64,000 nucleotides of DNA from Podocnemis expansa (GCA_007922195.1 ML682007.1:20326998-20390997), one strand, 5' to 3'. Positions 23,731-36,494 are shown, counted from the first letter of the stretch. Numbers and translations: made by a program. The notes: generated from the letters alone by a model not told the origin.

Positions 23731-23738
23731 AGGGCTTA

Positions 23739-24093
23739 AATAGCTCTCTTCCTAAAACACATGAATTCAAGACTTACTGCAGTTAAAGAACAAAGAATAT
23801 AACTTAATGACCTGCTCACTAAGAGGTAGAATTTTTTCTTTGAATTAAGAGCAGCCCAAGATGGCTTGTTTTTAAAAACAACAACAACAACAACAATAAC
23901 AACAAAAAACCAAATGTGAAACTAATACAGCTTGTGCTAATCACCACACTGATCTCTGGAAGACTCCCATTGACTCCAGTGGGCTTTGACTCAGGTTTAT
24001 CTGTTGTATCCTTTCCCCTCCCTCTTCACCGGCTTTGTCTGTAACAGCATGGACTGTCTTCCCTGACTGAAAATTGTAAATGGTGAGAGCTGC
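23739..24093. other. non-coding with short (AAC)n
   Basis: Apart from the microsatellite and a weak 'cccattgactccagtgggct' foldback phrase near 23967, nothing was recognised. Confidence 0.5.
23876..23907 (+). repeat. (AAC)n microsatellite
   Basis: Roughly ten AAC units with one AAT interruption are seen directly. Confidence 0.9.
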
Positions 24094-24106
24094 TGTAATG
24101 TAAGCA

Positions 24107-24326
24107 ATTTCCAAAGGGGCAGCCACATTAGTCTAGTTCAACAAGACAAACAAGGAGTCCGGTGGCAATTTTAAAGACCAACCAATTTATTTATCGCATG
24201 GCCTTTCGTGGGAGAAAATCCCACTTTATCAGACACTTCAACGAGGTGGGATTTTCTCCCACAAAACCTCATATGATAAATAAATTGGTTAGTCTGTAAA
24301 AGCACCACTAGACTCCTTATTTGTTT
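24107..24326 (-). mobile_element. PLE foldback copy with 11-13 bp target duplication
   Basis: The left end 'atttccaaaggggcagccac' is the intact 3' terminus on the minus strand. The arms ('gaccaaccaatttatttatc' and its inverse) turn at 24235-24245, and the inverted arm is cut at 'ccttatttgtttt'. The direct repeat tgtaatgtaagca occurs at 24094-24106 and 24327-24339. Its first two bases could belong to the element, so 11-13 bp. Minus-strand reading gives CTGATAA, a GTGGGA/TCCCAC stem and GAAA. Confidence 0.88.
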
Positions 24327-24339
24327 TGTAATGTAAGCA

Positions 24340-24820
24340 GCTATAGATAGAACTCAGTCAGCTTTTTTCCTGTACATGTATTTAAAGTAAATAGTGTGTA
24401 TTTTACAGATAGAGTATGATCTTAAATATCATATGCCCCTTATCACATAACTACTATATGGGGGATCCAGTCATACTTTACTTGAACTTGGTCAGAGTCT
24501 TGCTTCAAGGGAAACATTAATGAGGCCTGAATCATCTCTATTTGCACAAGCCACCTCCCTGAAATTGACAGAAAGACTCCAAATGATTTCAGTCCCTTTG
24601 AGCGAGATTGTTAGCTGAAGTAAGTCTCCAGAGGAGCTATGTTGTGTTACACCAGCAAAAATCTGTCCCTTATTTTGAGCCTACTGTTGATATGTTACTA
24701 TGGCTTTTCTGGGTGTTCTGATCTCAGGTACAGTAGTGTTAATTTGGAGCAACTCCAGTGATGTTGGAGCTGCTCCTGGTTGACCCAGAATAACCAAGAT
24801 CAAAAGCTGACTCACAATCT
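24340..24820. other. non-coding, nothing recognised
   Basis: AT-rich with no repeat end or coding signature. Confidence 0.5.
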
Positions 24821-24828
24821 TTCTAGAA

Positions 24829-25182
24829 TGGGGTTGGCAACCCAAAAGGTAGGAAGAGCCATTTTTAAAAATTCCTTCAATAACCAAGTGTTTTGAGAGC
24901 TGCAATGGGTGTAACTTCATGGTAGGGAGAGCTGGGCTAGGTTGCCTGATGCAGCAGCGTCTGCTGGTGTGGGGAGGATGAGCCCAGAAACAGGAGTGGG
25001 CCCCCCAGAGTCCTCCAGCAGCAGTGGGGAGTGTACGCCCACAGGTTCCCCTCGTGGCAGGGACCCGGAGTCAGGAGTAGGCTGCCTGCAGGGTCCCCTG
25101 GTGGCAGGGCGGGGGGCCTGGAGCCACAAGGGGAAGCTAATGAGCCTCATGTGGCTCTGGACTCGCAGGCTGCAGACCCCTG
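24829..25182 (-). mobile_element. hAT-like non-autonomous element, GGCTC-rich
   Basis: The left end TGGGGTTGGCAACCC and right end GCTGCAGACCCCTG are inverted. Octamers ttctagaa (24821-24828) and ttctagat (25183-25190) flank it. The interior matches, in opposite orientation, the copy at 51926-52198 ('ggttattgaagga' / 'tggctct' blocks). The open frames of 77-92 codons inside are products of GC-rich repeat sequence. Confidence 0.82.
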
Positions 25183-25190
25183 TTCTAGAT

Positions 25191-26737
25191 TAAGCACGCT
25201 TTCCTGTGCACTGTGTTCAATGGACTTCTCATATAACATTCACAGCTGGCCCACTGCCTCTCTGCTGTTGCTTCCTCTGGCTTTAAAGTTAATCCTATTT
25301 CATATATAAGTATCTTATGTTCACTCGTCTTCCTTAGGACCTCATCTCTCTAAATCCTCTATTTCATCTCCTGCTGCTACTGTTGACTCACAATGTTCAC
25401 AGTACAGAAAGCATTAGTCTTGTCTTATCACCCCAGAAATAATGATCAAAATCTTTTACACTCAGCACAGTTGTGTCACCCACTGCAAAACTCAGCTTCT
25501 TTTGAAAAAAGAAGTAATTGAATTAGCTGCTGTTCCACAGCTGAACAATGGCTCCTTCTTTCCCTCTTTTCATTACCTTTGAAGATTCCAAAAGTGCTTG
25601 TTGGTTTGTCCCATCTGCAAAGCCCTCTAGGCACCTAGTGACTATTCCTTTCTTCCCTCTGGCACTGTTTTTGCTTGATGGTACACTAAAGAATCAATAG
25701 CCTGTGTCTCTCATGGTCTGTGGGCTCTGTACACCTCTGGTGGTCCAAGGAGGTTCAAAATCTTTCTCCTAGAACCAGCTACTTAGCGAGGAATCACCAG
25801 AGAAAGCTTCCATGGCCACAATCCCAAGTGTAGAAATAGGTGGGGAGAAATGTCTGCTGGGAGGGCAGGTTCAGTCTACACTGGAGCCAGCCATCCCCTG
25901 TCAAAATTCTACCTGGTTTAATAAGGATTAAACCTCTGTGTCTAAATTCTGAGAGCACTCCTAATCATTTACTTTAGGATAGTCAAGAATTTAATAGAGA
26001 ATAAGATCCTGTGTAAAGGAGGTTTGGGAACTTGGTTCTAAATCATGTTAAGGAATTGAACGAAATTTTTTATAAGGAATAACACCCTCCTGAGCGCCAT
26101 GCCCCAGGTGCACTGCAGCATGCTGTTCACTTTGAGGGCTGCTCTGGGACCCCTCGCCCCCAATGCAGAGAAACTGCCACAGTCTCTCTGCCAGGTAGCC
26201 TGTCTGCCACTGTGGGCACCAGTGCAGAATCTGGCTCTCCATGTGGGAACCCAAATCTGGCTCTCCACGTGGCAACCCTTGCTTCGTTCAAGTGCTATTT
26301 AGAAGTCACTTCTCTTCCGTAAGTTGTCGGGTTGACTCTCTGTGAGTTTTCAGGAAAATCCGACCCTGTTTCTGCATAGCATTTAATGGGGATTTGCAAT
26401 CCCCTCCCCCCAAAAAAGTTAATATTTGTTTTGTTATTCCAGGGTAACAGTTTGCTTGGTTTTAACTATAATCTCTGACCTTAGCATACGCATTTCCCTT
26501 TTTTCAAAAAACACTATATCTTTTTTTATTAAAATACGTCTTGATCCTCGACCAAAACACATTGTCTGATGATTTTATTCAAGATAACATAAATGATGGC
26601 TTCCTTTGTGGGCAGAGAAAATGACAATTAATCCAGTAAAATATGAAGATGAAAACCACCTGTTATACTCCACTCCTATAAGGGCCTAATGCAAAAGAGC
26701 AATCACACCACTTACTTCAGTGGGTTTAGGATTAAGC
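25191..26737. other. non-coding, mostly unrecognised
   Basis: A short direct repeat 'atctggctctcca.gtgg' occurs twice at about 26229-26280 with a 27-bp period. Overlapping open frames at 26038-26302 have no recognisable domain. Confidence 0.45.
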
Positions 26738-26745
26738 CCTTAAAT

Positions 26746-26936
26746 CAGAAGTCTCAAACTCAAATCACCATGAGGGCCACATGAGAACTAGTAAAGGGCC
26801 GCATGAGGAATAGTATGGTAATCCAAGGTCTGCACCACTGAAACCTTTCGATACAACGATATTGCAAATATCAGTAAAGATCGTGTCATTGCAGGCCGCA
26901 GGAAATAGCTTTAGGGCCGCATGTTTGAGACCCCTG
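26746..26936 (+). mobile_element. hAT-like non-autonomous element, CAGAAGTCTCAAACTC family
   Basis: The left end CAGAAGTCTCAAACTC is inverted relative to the right end TTTGAGACCCCTG. Octamers ccttaaat (26738-26745) and cctcaaat (26937-26944) flank it with one mismatch. The same family recurs at 28283-28461 and 44911-45080 with shared blocks 'aaatcaccatgagggcc', 'ccactgaaacctttc' and 'gtgtcattgc'. Confidence 0.85.
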
Positions 26937-26944
26937 CCTCAAAT

Positions 26945-27489
26945 CACACTGTAAACCCTAAAGCAAGTTCTTGTCAGTACTTGATCTTAGTGGAGTCACC
27001 CTTCATCATGAGTTTGAACACTCCAAAAACACATCAAGAGTTAAATACAAACCTTTGGAAACAGGACTCAATAGCAGTGCCACCCATGTGGAGTGAAACC
27101 CCAGCCCCCAATAAAATTAATGGGAATTGACTTCCGTGGAGTTGTGATTTCCCCTAACAGTCATTTAAAGGGAGACAGAACAAGATGCTGAGATGGGATT
27201 GAGTGAACTTTATTTTGATGTGCAATAGATGAACTAGAGTTAGTGCTATAGTCAGACAGAGAGGAAGAAGCACATCGACTAAACACTTCAAGTTAGCAGC
27301 AGCACATGTTTTGTTCAGGACAAAGCTCACTGAAATGTTCCCTGTGGAACTGAAGGGGAGAATGAGACAGTACAAAACATAAAATAAAGATCCCCAGTTC
27401 AAACCAAATCTGAATAGAGACTGACGCTGAATAAAGCTTGGTTAATATTTTTTACCAGTTTTCTTTTTTTTTTTTTTTTAATGTAGTTT
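26945..27489. other. non-coding, nothing recognised
   Basis: It contains a weak 'taatgggaattgacttccgt' foldback phrase near 27119 and a T-run at about 27463-27480. No gene was recognised. Confidence 0.5.
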
Positions 27490-27682
27490 AATGCTCTGGG
27501 CACAGGACTAGGGGGCTAGAAATTTGAGTTCTACTTCTGCATTTGACATGGGACTCTTTATTAGGGACAAATTACTTAACCTCTCTGCTGTAGTTTTCCC
27601 CATCTGCAAAATGAGGACTATGATAGCTAACTAAGAGGGTGATGTGAGAGCTACATTAATGATTGCTAAGCATTTTGACATC
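27490..27682 (+). mobile_element. MIR SINE
   Basis: The MIR block order is clear: 'gggacaaattacttaacctc', 'ccccatctgcaaaatgagga', 'agggtgatgtgagagcta' and 'ttgctaagcattttgaca'. It is one of several ancient copies in the window. Confidence 0.85.
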
Positions 27683-28094
27683 AAAAAAAAAAACAGCCTC
27701 TATATAAGATGCTGATAGAACTGGGTAAAAAGTCACAACTCTTCTATAAATTACCTTTTGATAAAATTTTAAACAATTTTTTTATTGAAAAACATTGGCT
27801 GGCACTAGGACCAAATATTCACCTATTTGTTCTGTCACAAAAATCCTGAAATACCAAAATATACTGTTCTGGAAACATTTCTATCTACTTTTGGAAATTC
27901 ATGTAATGTGTATAGTACTGAACTTTGAGTTGCGTTAAAATTGAATTCCTGGACCTTCTGGATTACATTCATCACTCATTTATCTTTCTAAAGCATCTCA
28001 GGAACCCTAAACAGGAAGGACAATGGGGAAGATCAAAGAAAGCCTTATCAGCTACTTGTTATAAACATCTCAAAGACTGAAGGGGAGGCAACCA
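27683..28094. other. non-coding, nothing recognised
   Basis: AT-rich spacer between two MIR copies. Confidence 0.5.
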
Positions 28095-28262
28095 CATCTG
28101 GTGATAAAGGATAAAGAGTTAAAAGACCAGGATTCCGTTCTTAACTGTGTTCCTTACTCACAATGGAGCCTGGGCAATTCACCTAACAACTTTGAATTTC
28201 AGTTCCCCCATCTCTACCCACATTTGAGAGCTATTATGGAAAGATTTGATTAAATGATACCA
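28095..28262 (+). mobile_element. MIR SINE
   Basis: The blocks 'aaagaccaggattccgttct', 'tgggcaattcacctaacaac', 'tcagttcccccatct' and 'gagagctattatgg' follow the MIR core-to-tail order. Confidence 0.75.
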
Positions 28263-28282
28263 AAAAGACTATTACCCTTGAG

Positions 28283-28461
28283 CAGGGGTCCCAGACCCAA
28301 ATCACCATGAGGGCCGCATGAGGACTAGTAGAGGGCTGCATGAGGATTAGTACAGTAGCCCAAGGGCCACACCACTGAAACCTTTCCATACAATGATATT
28401 GCAAATATCAGTAACGATTGTGTCATTGCGGGCTGCAGGAAATAGCTCTAGGGGCCGCATG
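28283..28461 (+). mobile_element. hAT-like copy, right end missing
   Basis: It starts CAGGGGTCCCAGACCC and follows the 26746-26936 copy through 'aaatcaccatgagggccgca' and 'aatagctctaggggccgcat'. It then stops without the terminal 'tttgagacccctg'. Confidence 0.8.
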
Positions 28462-30397
28462 CAAACCACAAAACTTCTGGCTGAAAACTGAATTTTTGAA
28501 GACTCTTTGTTTTTCAGCAAAAAGTTCTATTTCTCTATTAGAAGCAGACACTTATCATGAAAATGAGTCAGAAAATCCAATTTTTTTCTATCACCAAAGT
28601 GATTTGATGGATAGTTTTCTACCAGTACCAATAAAAAACTGTTACCTACAGCTGTAAATTCAGTCATGCTGCATAGGTGTATGGTTTGTCACTCCTCTGC
28701 TCATATGAATTGTATTTGCATAATTTTTCAGAAAGTCATACAAATCATTCCTTTACCTATTTCATGACTTGTCATTTGTACCCTGTGACTGATCATAACA
28801 ATTATTCTGAACAATAAAGCTTTGCTATGACTATTTCAGCATATTCAATACAATACAATGAGCCTCCTACTAATATTACAAAAGTACTGGTATGAATGTT
28901 TATCCATCATTTCTGAAGGAGGATGAAGCAAAACCAAGACAGAGCTGGAAGGTCACAAAAGAGAGCCCCAATTTTCCTGAATTATATCAATACTAGCTGT
29001 AACCCATCAGAAATGATGGGGGGAAATCAAGAGGAAATTTATGAAATACTTATTTATTGTAATCGATTAATAGCTCTTTAATTACAACATTTTTTGCATT
29101 TTTTGCTCAGCTGAAACTTTTCATTGGTAATTTATATCTTTCATGTAAACTTTCAGTTTTTCATGGTTTCCTCCCCAAGTGAGCGCCACATACAATTGTC
29201 TGAAAAGTCAGTGTGAAATATTGGAAACAGCTGAAAGCATAGCTGAGAGCTCTATAATTTTGACAAGTTCCAAAGGGGCAGCTGTGTCACCAGAGTGAAC
29301 CATCCCTGGGTTTCACTGGCTGTTACTGTCCAATGTTTAAATCCTCAGCCATTTCACCTTTATGAATTACAATGAGGTATGCAGCTACAATAAGGTATAT
29401 GTCTGTGCCATGTGAAGACTCCTAGGCCATTGTGATGTCATAGGTGACTCAACCAATTGCTCCCAAAGAGTCACCTCTGACATCACAATAGCCTGTCACA
29501 TGGTACACTTCACATCACACATGTACATAGCAAATTAGGAGAGTTGATTTGCATTGCAATTCTGCAATCATTCACTTTCTGTTTAAAGTAATGCCACTGA
29601 ATTCTACTAGGTATTGTATTGCTTTTTTAGTGTACCTAGAGTTATTAGGTGTTTACCTTTTTAAATAATATATTTAAAGGCTGATGGGCAAAATAAGGAC
29701 AAAATTACACATGGATGTGATGAGTCCATTGGACAGATATTTGTATTCCTCCAGTTTACATCTCAAAATGCCTACATAGGAACAACTACACTGATTTTTC
29801 CTAGAAAGATTACCAATACGGATGTTCCAATGTGAACCAGTCAGGGTTTTGCTATAGAATCTAAAACATAAGAGAACCAGATTCTCCACAGCATTGTCTT
29901 TCTTGTAACTGAGATTTTATCAGTTGCCTTTGACTCTTACATGTTCAGCTCATAGGGTTATAGGCTCAGTTTGCACTAAGAGCAGGTGCTTCCAGAAGCT
30001 ATCAAAGGGAAAAAGAAAAAAGAAAATTCATCCTGCACAGCATGGTGAGACCTGGTGTTAGGATGTTCCCTGAAGGACTTGTTTAGATCTTTTTAAATCT
30101 AAGGTGATCTTGAGACACTATTTATGTATGGAAATTTTCTATTTGCTATGATTTATTGTACTGTATACTATATCTCAGAATTTTCTCTTCAACACATTGT
30201 AAACACTGTAGGCTGAAGTGAGGACCATCTTGCATCCTTTAGAAGGCACCAGATACAATTTGGATGCTATTGCAATCTAAGTAACTGTAACATACAATAA
30301 TTATACAGGGTGTAACACCACTGGTATAGAACACTACATTGTTAAGAGTGTTCATTAAACAGGTGCCAGATTGTGGATTAATCACCAGTTTCATTCT
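28462..30397. other. non-coding, mostly unrecognised
   Basis: A ~20-bp 'ttccaaaggggcagctgtgt' at 29271-29290 may be a very short PLE 3' end. Nothing else was recognised. Confidence 0.45.
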
Positions 30398-30405
30398 AAA
30401 TTTGT

Positions 30406-30621
30406 TCCAAAGGGGTAGCCAGGTTAGTCTAGTTCAGCAAAACAAACAAGGAGTCTGGTGGCACTTTTAAAGACAAACCAATTTATGTACTGCATGAACT
30501 TTCATGAGAGGAAATCCTACTTTGTCAGACACCTTGATGAAGTGGGATTTTCTGTCATGAAAACTCATGCAATTAATAGATATGTTAGTCTTAAAAGTGC
30601 CACAAGGCTCCTTGTTTTTCC
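30406..30621 (-). mobile_element. PLE foldback copy with 8-bp target duplication
   Basis: The left end 'tccaaaggggtagccaggtt' is the intact 3' terminus on the minus strand. The arms turn near 30535 and the inverted arm ends at 'ggctccttgtttttc'. Perfect aaatttgt flanks it at 30398-30405 and 30622-30629. Confidence 0.85.
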
Positions 30622-30629
30622 AAATTTGT

Positions 30630-31227
30630 AAATTTCAAGATAGACCAAATTTTAAAAAGGCCACCAAAGAGTTCTAATCCCATGTGGCAATAGTTATTTC
30701 AGGTGGTTTGCTTTATAGGTTGCTTGATTGGAATTTCCAAGTCAGTGTCCTTTTTTGAAATTTTATTGCTCAAATTAGTGCTTTTATTAGGTTTTGATTT
30801 ATTACTATTTATTACCATGAACACTGATGACTGGCTCTGCTTGTAAAGTGGAAACACTTCCATGAAACACATGTAAATAACAGAAAGGTCAGAAACAATC
30901 TGAATTTCATTGCTAACGGCCATAGTTATATAAAAGGCCAAACCAACATCACTCCTTGCATCCCTTATCTCAGAGGCAGTTAGCTTCCAGATCTGGAAAT
31001 GATCTTTGTGGTTCAGTTCCAATTCTTGTCATTCAGAGTCATTAGAGAAGTGTAAGCTTTAGCTGACTCTGTCCAAGTAAAAGGCTACTGTATATGCACA
31101 TCAGAAAAGAGAATGAAAGCTTGGGAAGGAGACTTATTATAGGGTGTTGTCTGTAGCTTTTTGATTCCATTTGCTTTCATTTCTTTTAAGTAGGAAATTA
31201 CCTTTGAAATATATGTGTCCTTTTCAG
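30630..31227. other. non-coding, nothing recognised
   Basis: The open frame at 30699-31022 (minus, 107 codons) is asparagine/lysine-rich and unrecognised. Confidence 0.45.
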
Positions 31228-31235
31228 TTGTGTTC

Positions 31236-31355
31236 GGTTCCAAAGGGGTAGCTGTGTTAGTGTAGTCCAGCAAAACAAACAAGGAGTCTGGTGGCACTTT
31301 TAAAGACTAAAAAATTCATTTATTGCATGAGCTTTCATGGGAGAAAAATCCCACT
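31236..31355 (-). mobile_element. PLE tail, single arm, with 8-bp target duplication
   Basis: 'ttccaaaggggtagctgtgt' starts the element, which runs to 'gagaaaaatcccacttt' and stops there, at the centre of the palindrome. ttgtgttc flanks it at 31228-31235 and 31356-31363; some of the right copy could be element sequence. It is a copy cut before the inverted arm begins. Confidence 0.75.
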
Positions 31356-31363
31356 TTGTGTTC

Positions 31364-32837
31364 TGGTAACCCAGAGACACCAATGAGCTAATGAATCTAA
31401 CTCTTAGTGGTGCAGGGGGAAGGGAGCTCATAACATAATAGGTACTTCACTGCTCAAAGAAAAGGAATCTATCATGTATATGAATGGAAAACATACTCTA
31501 TAATTAACAGGTATTTTTACCTAATCATCAGCTTATGCTTTCATCTGATAGTCCTCCACCCACAAATGCAGCACAGGAGATTTAACCAGCTATGATGTAT
31601 CACGTCAATAGCTTTTACCAAAGTGCTTGAAATGCATTTTCATTAAAGCAAATTTAATTTTTAATACTTTCCTGGGGCATTAATAAATTGACAGCTCCTC
31701 CTGGATATGGAATCCATCATATTCATATCTATAATATTTAGAGCTCCCTGACATTTGCTTTCCCAATTGTTCAGTCCTGGCATACTCACTGATGCATAAA
31801 TGGGGGAAAATTTGCAAAACTGTTAATGAAAGCCCCTTTTTGTCAACATTCAAAATTTCAAGCATTTATCAGTATTTCAAAATTAGAAAAATTTTGACTA
31901 GCTTAATAGTCGGCAAAACTGTTTTGGGGAGGAACTGCAAAAAAAATCCTCTTTTTTTTTAAATCAATGTGGAGTTTTGATTAAAATAATCAATTTGGAA
32001 AACGCTGACCAGCTCTAATTCTTACTCATATGAATAATCTATTGATTGACTTCAAATGCATGAGGAAGGGCTGCAGGATCAATTGGTCTTTAAAGGTGTA
32101 AGTCATGGTGATACTATCTATGCTTTGGAGTTTAGTGAGTATTCTTGGATATTTTCATTCTTTTGTATTTTCTTTATTTATTAGTCCTGCCAGCACATTA
32201 TGTGCTGTACAATGGAACTAGACCTCTGTTATTTATTTGTCTGTATATCTACCTAGCACACAATACCTTATACATATACAGTGGTAAAAGCACTAATGTT
32301 AAAGAGTTGCCTACCTTTTATATGCACACACTCTTTTTAACTTCTGTTGTCCAAATCCAATCACACCCACAGTTGTAGCAGTCCCCAGACATGTGAGAAC
32401 ATGTGTTCAATAAATATTTGTAAACCACTTTGAAAGCTGCAGTGAAAGTTATTGCAAGTCCAGTTTATTTTTTGTTTTAATACAAAATGTTGCTTTTCAG
32501 AACTTTTCTCACACATGCATTCCACATGCAAAAGTCTGAGCAAATGGTTTTATTCAGATTGCCTTTCTAATGCTATATTTTCAGGAGTACACGCAACATT
32601 GAGTTCCCTGCTTCTTATCTAAGCACCCATGGACACTAGGATCCAGGACTGCTAAGTCTGTAATTCCACTGTGATGGACTTGCCTCTTGCATTGCAGCAC
32701 TATGGGAAATGAACAAACATCCTCAGTATATGTATACTTTTTTACTTATACCATGCAATACCTTGTAATTCCTCAAAGCAGTTTACTATACTAATATGGC
32801 AAGACGCATTTACAGAATTGCTCACGTAGCATATGTC
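31364..32837. other. non-coding, nothing recognised
   Basis: AT-rich with no repeat end or coding signature. Confidence 0.5.
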
Positions 32838-32995
32838 ACAATTACAAAGCACTTTCAATCCTCCAATCACTATAGATAGACATTAGCTATTGATCTTTAA
32901 CAACTTTCTTTATGTCCACCAATGAGATGAGGAAACTTAAACAAAGTAAGAAAATTTCCCCAAATCACAATAGGATCCCAGATCAGGACACAAAC
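32838..32995 (-). mobile_element. MIR SINE
   Basis: On the plus strand it reads 'attacaaagcactttcaatc', then 'gagatgaggaaacttaaac', 'aaatcacaataggatccca' and 'gatcagg'. This is the MIR order on the minus strand (AAAGCRCTTT, GGGGAAACTGAGG, GGATTMGAACCC). Confidence 0.75.
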
Positions 32996-34557
32996 AGACA
33001 TTCCTCTCTCACCATCCTCTTCCTTAGACGACACCACTCAATATATTGAATAGTGTCTGTTAGCAGTAGCAAGCGTCACCTCAAGGACCTATTTTCCCAG
33101 CATGCTTTCCATCAGTTTGTGAGTTTCTTTTAAAACTGACTGTATGACTGGTCATATAAGTCATGTGGTACTGTTTCTGTTGTCTGGTTGGGTGACTTAA
33201 GCATTATAAACAGGAGCACCCTCTTCTGGCTTGTAAATCACTGGTAAATATTGGTAGCTACTAGATAAATCTTTTGCACCTGTAATAAAAAGTTTCCCAA
33301 AACACTGTCCCATGAAGCTTTTTTCTTTTTATGCACATTCATGCAAATAAAAAAAAACCTCATTCATCAGGCTGTTAGCAAACAAAAGAGGCTGCGAAAT
33401 TTACTTTGCAAATATGTTTCTGTTGTATTCACCAGGGTCTAAACTGGACTGAGACCAACAACCACATTTCACAGAGCCTGCCAGAAATCCATTAACTTGC
33501 TAACAACTTTATCACTAAAAACCTCAGGCTGGATGTGAGCTGGTAACTTGCAGTAAAAGACTGTCCCGTTCCTATTCCTCAGAGCCACCTTGTGCCCCAT
33601 CAATGAGACAATAATCATTTAAGAATTAACTCCATATGTACAATATCCTATCAAGCCAGAAACTAACTTCTAATACCTGTTAAAGGATTGCTACATATCT
33701 TTTTTTTTTTATGTTTAGAACTTTAATCAATTTACTGATTGAAGAGCAACTAATAGAAAAAAAAAATCAGATAACTGGATCTTGCCATCAATAGCTTGTT
33801 TACTAGCCATTGTAATAAAAGCCCTTCCTCATCTCTTCACAAAAGAAAGCCACAGCTCTTCTCATCTTGCTACCACTGCTGACAGAATTGCCCATTCTGA
33901 CACATATATTTGGCATCTTTGTGCTTTTCCATTAATTGTTGGGCATTAAGTGAAAGGTCAAATAACTTCTGGAGTGTGACTATACTGGGAAATTTAGCCC
34001 TGTTTAATACAGCAAAAACGATGCTGTTGCACCAGTTATAAGATGGTAAGGCAGAAAGGTGCCACGCATTTTTACGGCTGTGCTCTTCAGGTTGCACAAG
34101 CAGAATGCAACAGGGATCTTTGGCCCAAGGTCTGCCTAGCGCCAAAAGGCATCAAGCATAAACCCTTCCCAGAAAAATGAGATGAGCTATATAGTTCTCT
34201 AAATGTTGTTTTTTGTAGTAGTTCAGCTTGTTCTGCAAGACCTGTCATGTTCTAAATTGCTCCCCTTCACCCAAGTTATCTTGAACTACCCCAGAGAAAC
34301 CGGTATGGGAGATGAACTGCTAGTACAAAATACAAAATTGGTTTAATATTTGCATTTTAAAATAAAATCTCAGCAGCTGAAAATTGGATGTCAGATATTG
34401 AAAAGGATTATTGTCTGATATTGAAAAGGGGGTGATTTATTTAGAAATGACCATGAGTGAAAGTCCTTTATAGCTTTAGCTAGGGCTTTATTTTGCTTAT
34501 ATTTGAAAGTATATCAGAAATGTGTTTCTCCTGGTTCCATGTGTTAGGAACAATGCA
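32996..34557. other. non-coding, nothing recognised
   Basis: The 91-codon open frame at 33870-34145 (minus) has no recognisable domain. Confidence 0.5.
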
Positions 34558-34640
34558 ATTGCCATACAGAAATGAGCCAATGGTCCGCCTAATCAATTAC
34601 CTTTCCTCCAGCAATGGCGTGAATCATTGTTTCAAAGGAA
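34558..34640 (-). mobile_element. CR1 3' tail fragment
   Basis: 'gccatacagaaatgagccaa' and 'tggtccgcctaatcaattac' match the reverse of the CR1 3' end typical of turtles ('ggccatactgggtcagacca' 'atggtccatctagcccagta'). The copy is diverged. Confidence 0.65.
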
Positions 34641-36494
34641 AGTGCATAGAAACTCTCCAATGGCCAAACTGTTATACTATCATGCCACTAAACCATGCTA
34701 TATTGCTTTGTTGTTTTCTTGGTTCCTGTTTTGTTAAAGACATTTGAATAGTACCTGTGACTTAAATTCTAGTGCATCCATGATAAATCTAAGGATTTTC
34801 ACTTCCTGTCCCTTGACACTAGGTTCTGAGTACCTTCTTTAAAACAAATAAACTTTAGAAAGGGGGGGGTTATTTTAATGTCACAACACAGGTTTTTCGC
34901 ATTAGTCCTGCCCCCAGGAGGATGTGCTTAATTATAGTGAGCTTATTAATATGAGTGACTCTATGACTGTTGTAGTTAACAACTCCAGCATATTTCTCTG
35001 CTCCCTGCTTGTTTATGATTCTCTAGTCCTTGTTTTCCAACAGTTCTGTCACTGCTGGTGGCATAAGCTCAGACACAGGAGCAACAGTTCTTTTTGGCCA
35101 GGAAAAAAGTGGCAGAGTCTGTTCAAATATTGTTAGGGAGCAGTAATTTTGTTAGGAGTGGTGCAGAATGTTCTGTATCGACCAGCACAGGCAGTGAGAG
35201 ATGAAGACAAATCACAGCAGGGTAGAGCACTAACTCGGAGTCAGCCCTGGTTTATAAAATCTTTAATAAGCAGAATTATTTCTTAGAAAATCTAAATGTA
35301 GATATTGTCTTGGATAGAGACAATGCATGAGGTGAGAACTGCAAAAGGAGTAAGAGTTAAGCCAGTTGCTTTCCCAATGACAATGAGAACAATCAAATAA
35401 TTGAAAACAAAATTTATGTAACATCAGTAATTAAAAGTGGAGGATGGGACACTTTCTGAAAGACCCTGGTTTATGAGGTACCTTGCTATCAACTACCTTT
35501 AGCGTAACGAGCATTCGTCTGGAACTCTTGTTGCCTCGTTCCCCAACCGTACCAGTCTCTGGCAACACAAGACCTGCCTTCCAATCCTTCATAGGCCTCA
35601 CTGCCTCTTGTGCAGGGTAATGCACTAGACACCCAAAGAATTCTTACATTGTCTGCTCTGAAAGAATCAATATACACCAGCTCACCAGTTACACCTTAAA
35701 CCACACTCTGCTTCACATACAGCACTTCTGCATGTTTTTATTGTAAACAAGAGAAGATGCTTACTGCACAAAGAACAGAGATTTGAGCAGAACAAAGAAT
35801 TAATGGAAACAAATAGTTATGTATAATATAAACTCATAACCCAATTTCCAGAGCTGAAACCTAACTTAAAATATTTCTCTATCTATATATCTATATAGAT
35901 GTATAGATGTATAGATATATATTCCTCTGTTTCATAAAAGTTAGCTAACCTGAAGTTTCTTTCCAGTGTCAAACAGTCAGAGCAGCTGTGATCCTGCATT
36001 CAGAAGACAGCCAACTGGTAGCTTGCCCCCTGTTGAAGGATAACTAGGTGTACCTCTGCATCCCCAAATATAGCTCCAACCATTTACAAATAGAATGAGC
36101 CCTGCTGCTTGTTTTTTTCTGTCTTCTAGACTCTCCCTTGGAGATGTTGCAGTCACTTGATTGTAAATAGACAACCAGTGTGAAGTAGACAATATCCAGT
36201 CTACATATAGCCAGACAGGAAAATAAACAAGTTTCTTGCAGGCAGGCACTGCTTAACACCATCTGGTGACCAATGTTCCCAGCTCTAGAGCTTTGGAATA
36301 TAACTTTCAGTACAGGAAACATAACTCATAACTTAGTAACCATACATATAATTTTGCAATGTTTTTGAGGACCAGCGTGACAGGCTTTCAGTAATTGCCT
36401 TACATGCTACTCTTTGGTAAACCAGTACAGGACCCAGGGGATCACTATAACCTTTATAGGCTATTATGCCTTCTGCCAATTGATACTAAGATCA
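34641..36494. other. non-coding, mostly unrecognised
   Basis: A TATAGATG-type microsatellite is included. Open frames of about 90 codons at 35977-36322 (minus) are unrecognised and mutually overlapping. Confidence 0.5.
35876..35921 (+). repeat. (TATAGATG)-type microsatellite
   Basis: Imperfect repeats of 'tatagatgtatagatgtata' are seen directly. Confidence 0.8.

Noticed and set aside
24942..25309. Pair of 83-92-codon plus-strand open frames
   Set aside because: Mostly inside a hAT-like element, with a similar open stretch in its other copy at 51.9 kb; not a gene.
29271..29290. Very short PLE 3' end
   Set aside because: Only 20 bp match and no target duplication, so not listed as a separate element.
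35219..35252. tRNA-like phrase 'ggtagagcactaactcgga'
   Set aside because: Resembles a D-arm region, but no B box (GGTTCRANNCC) follows at the right distance.
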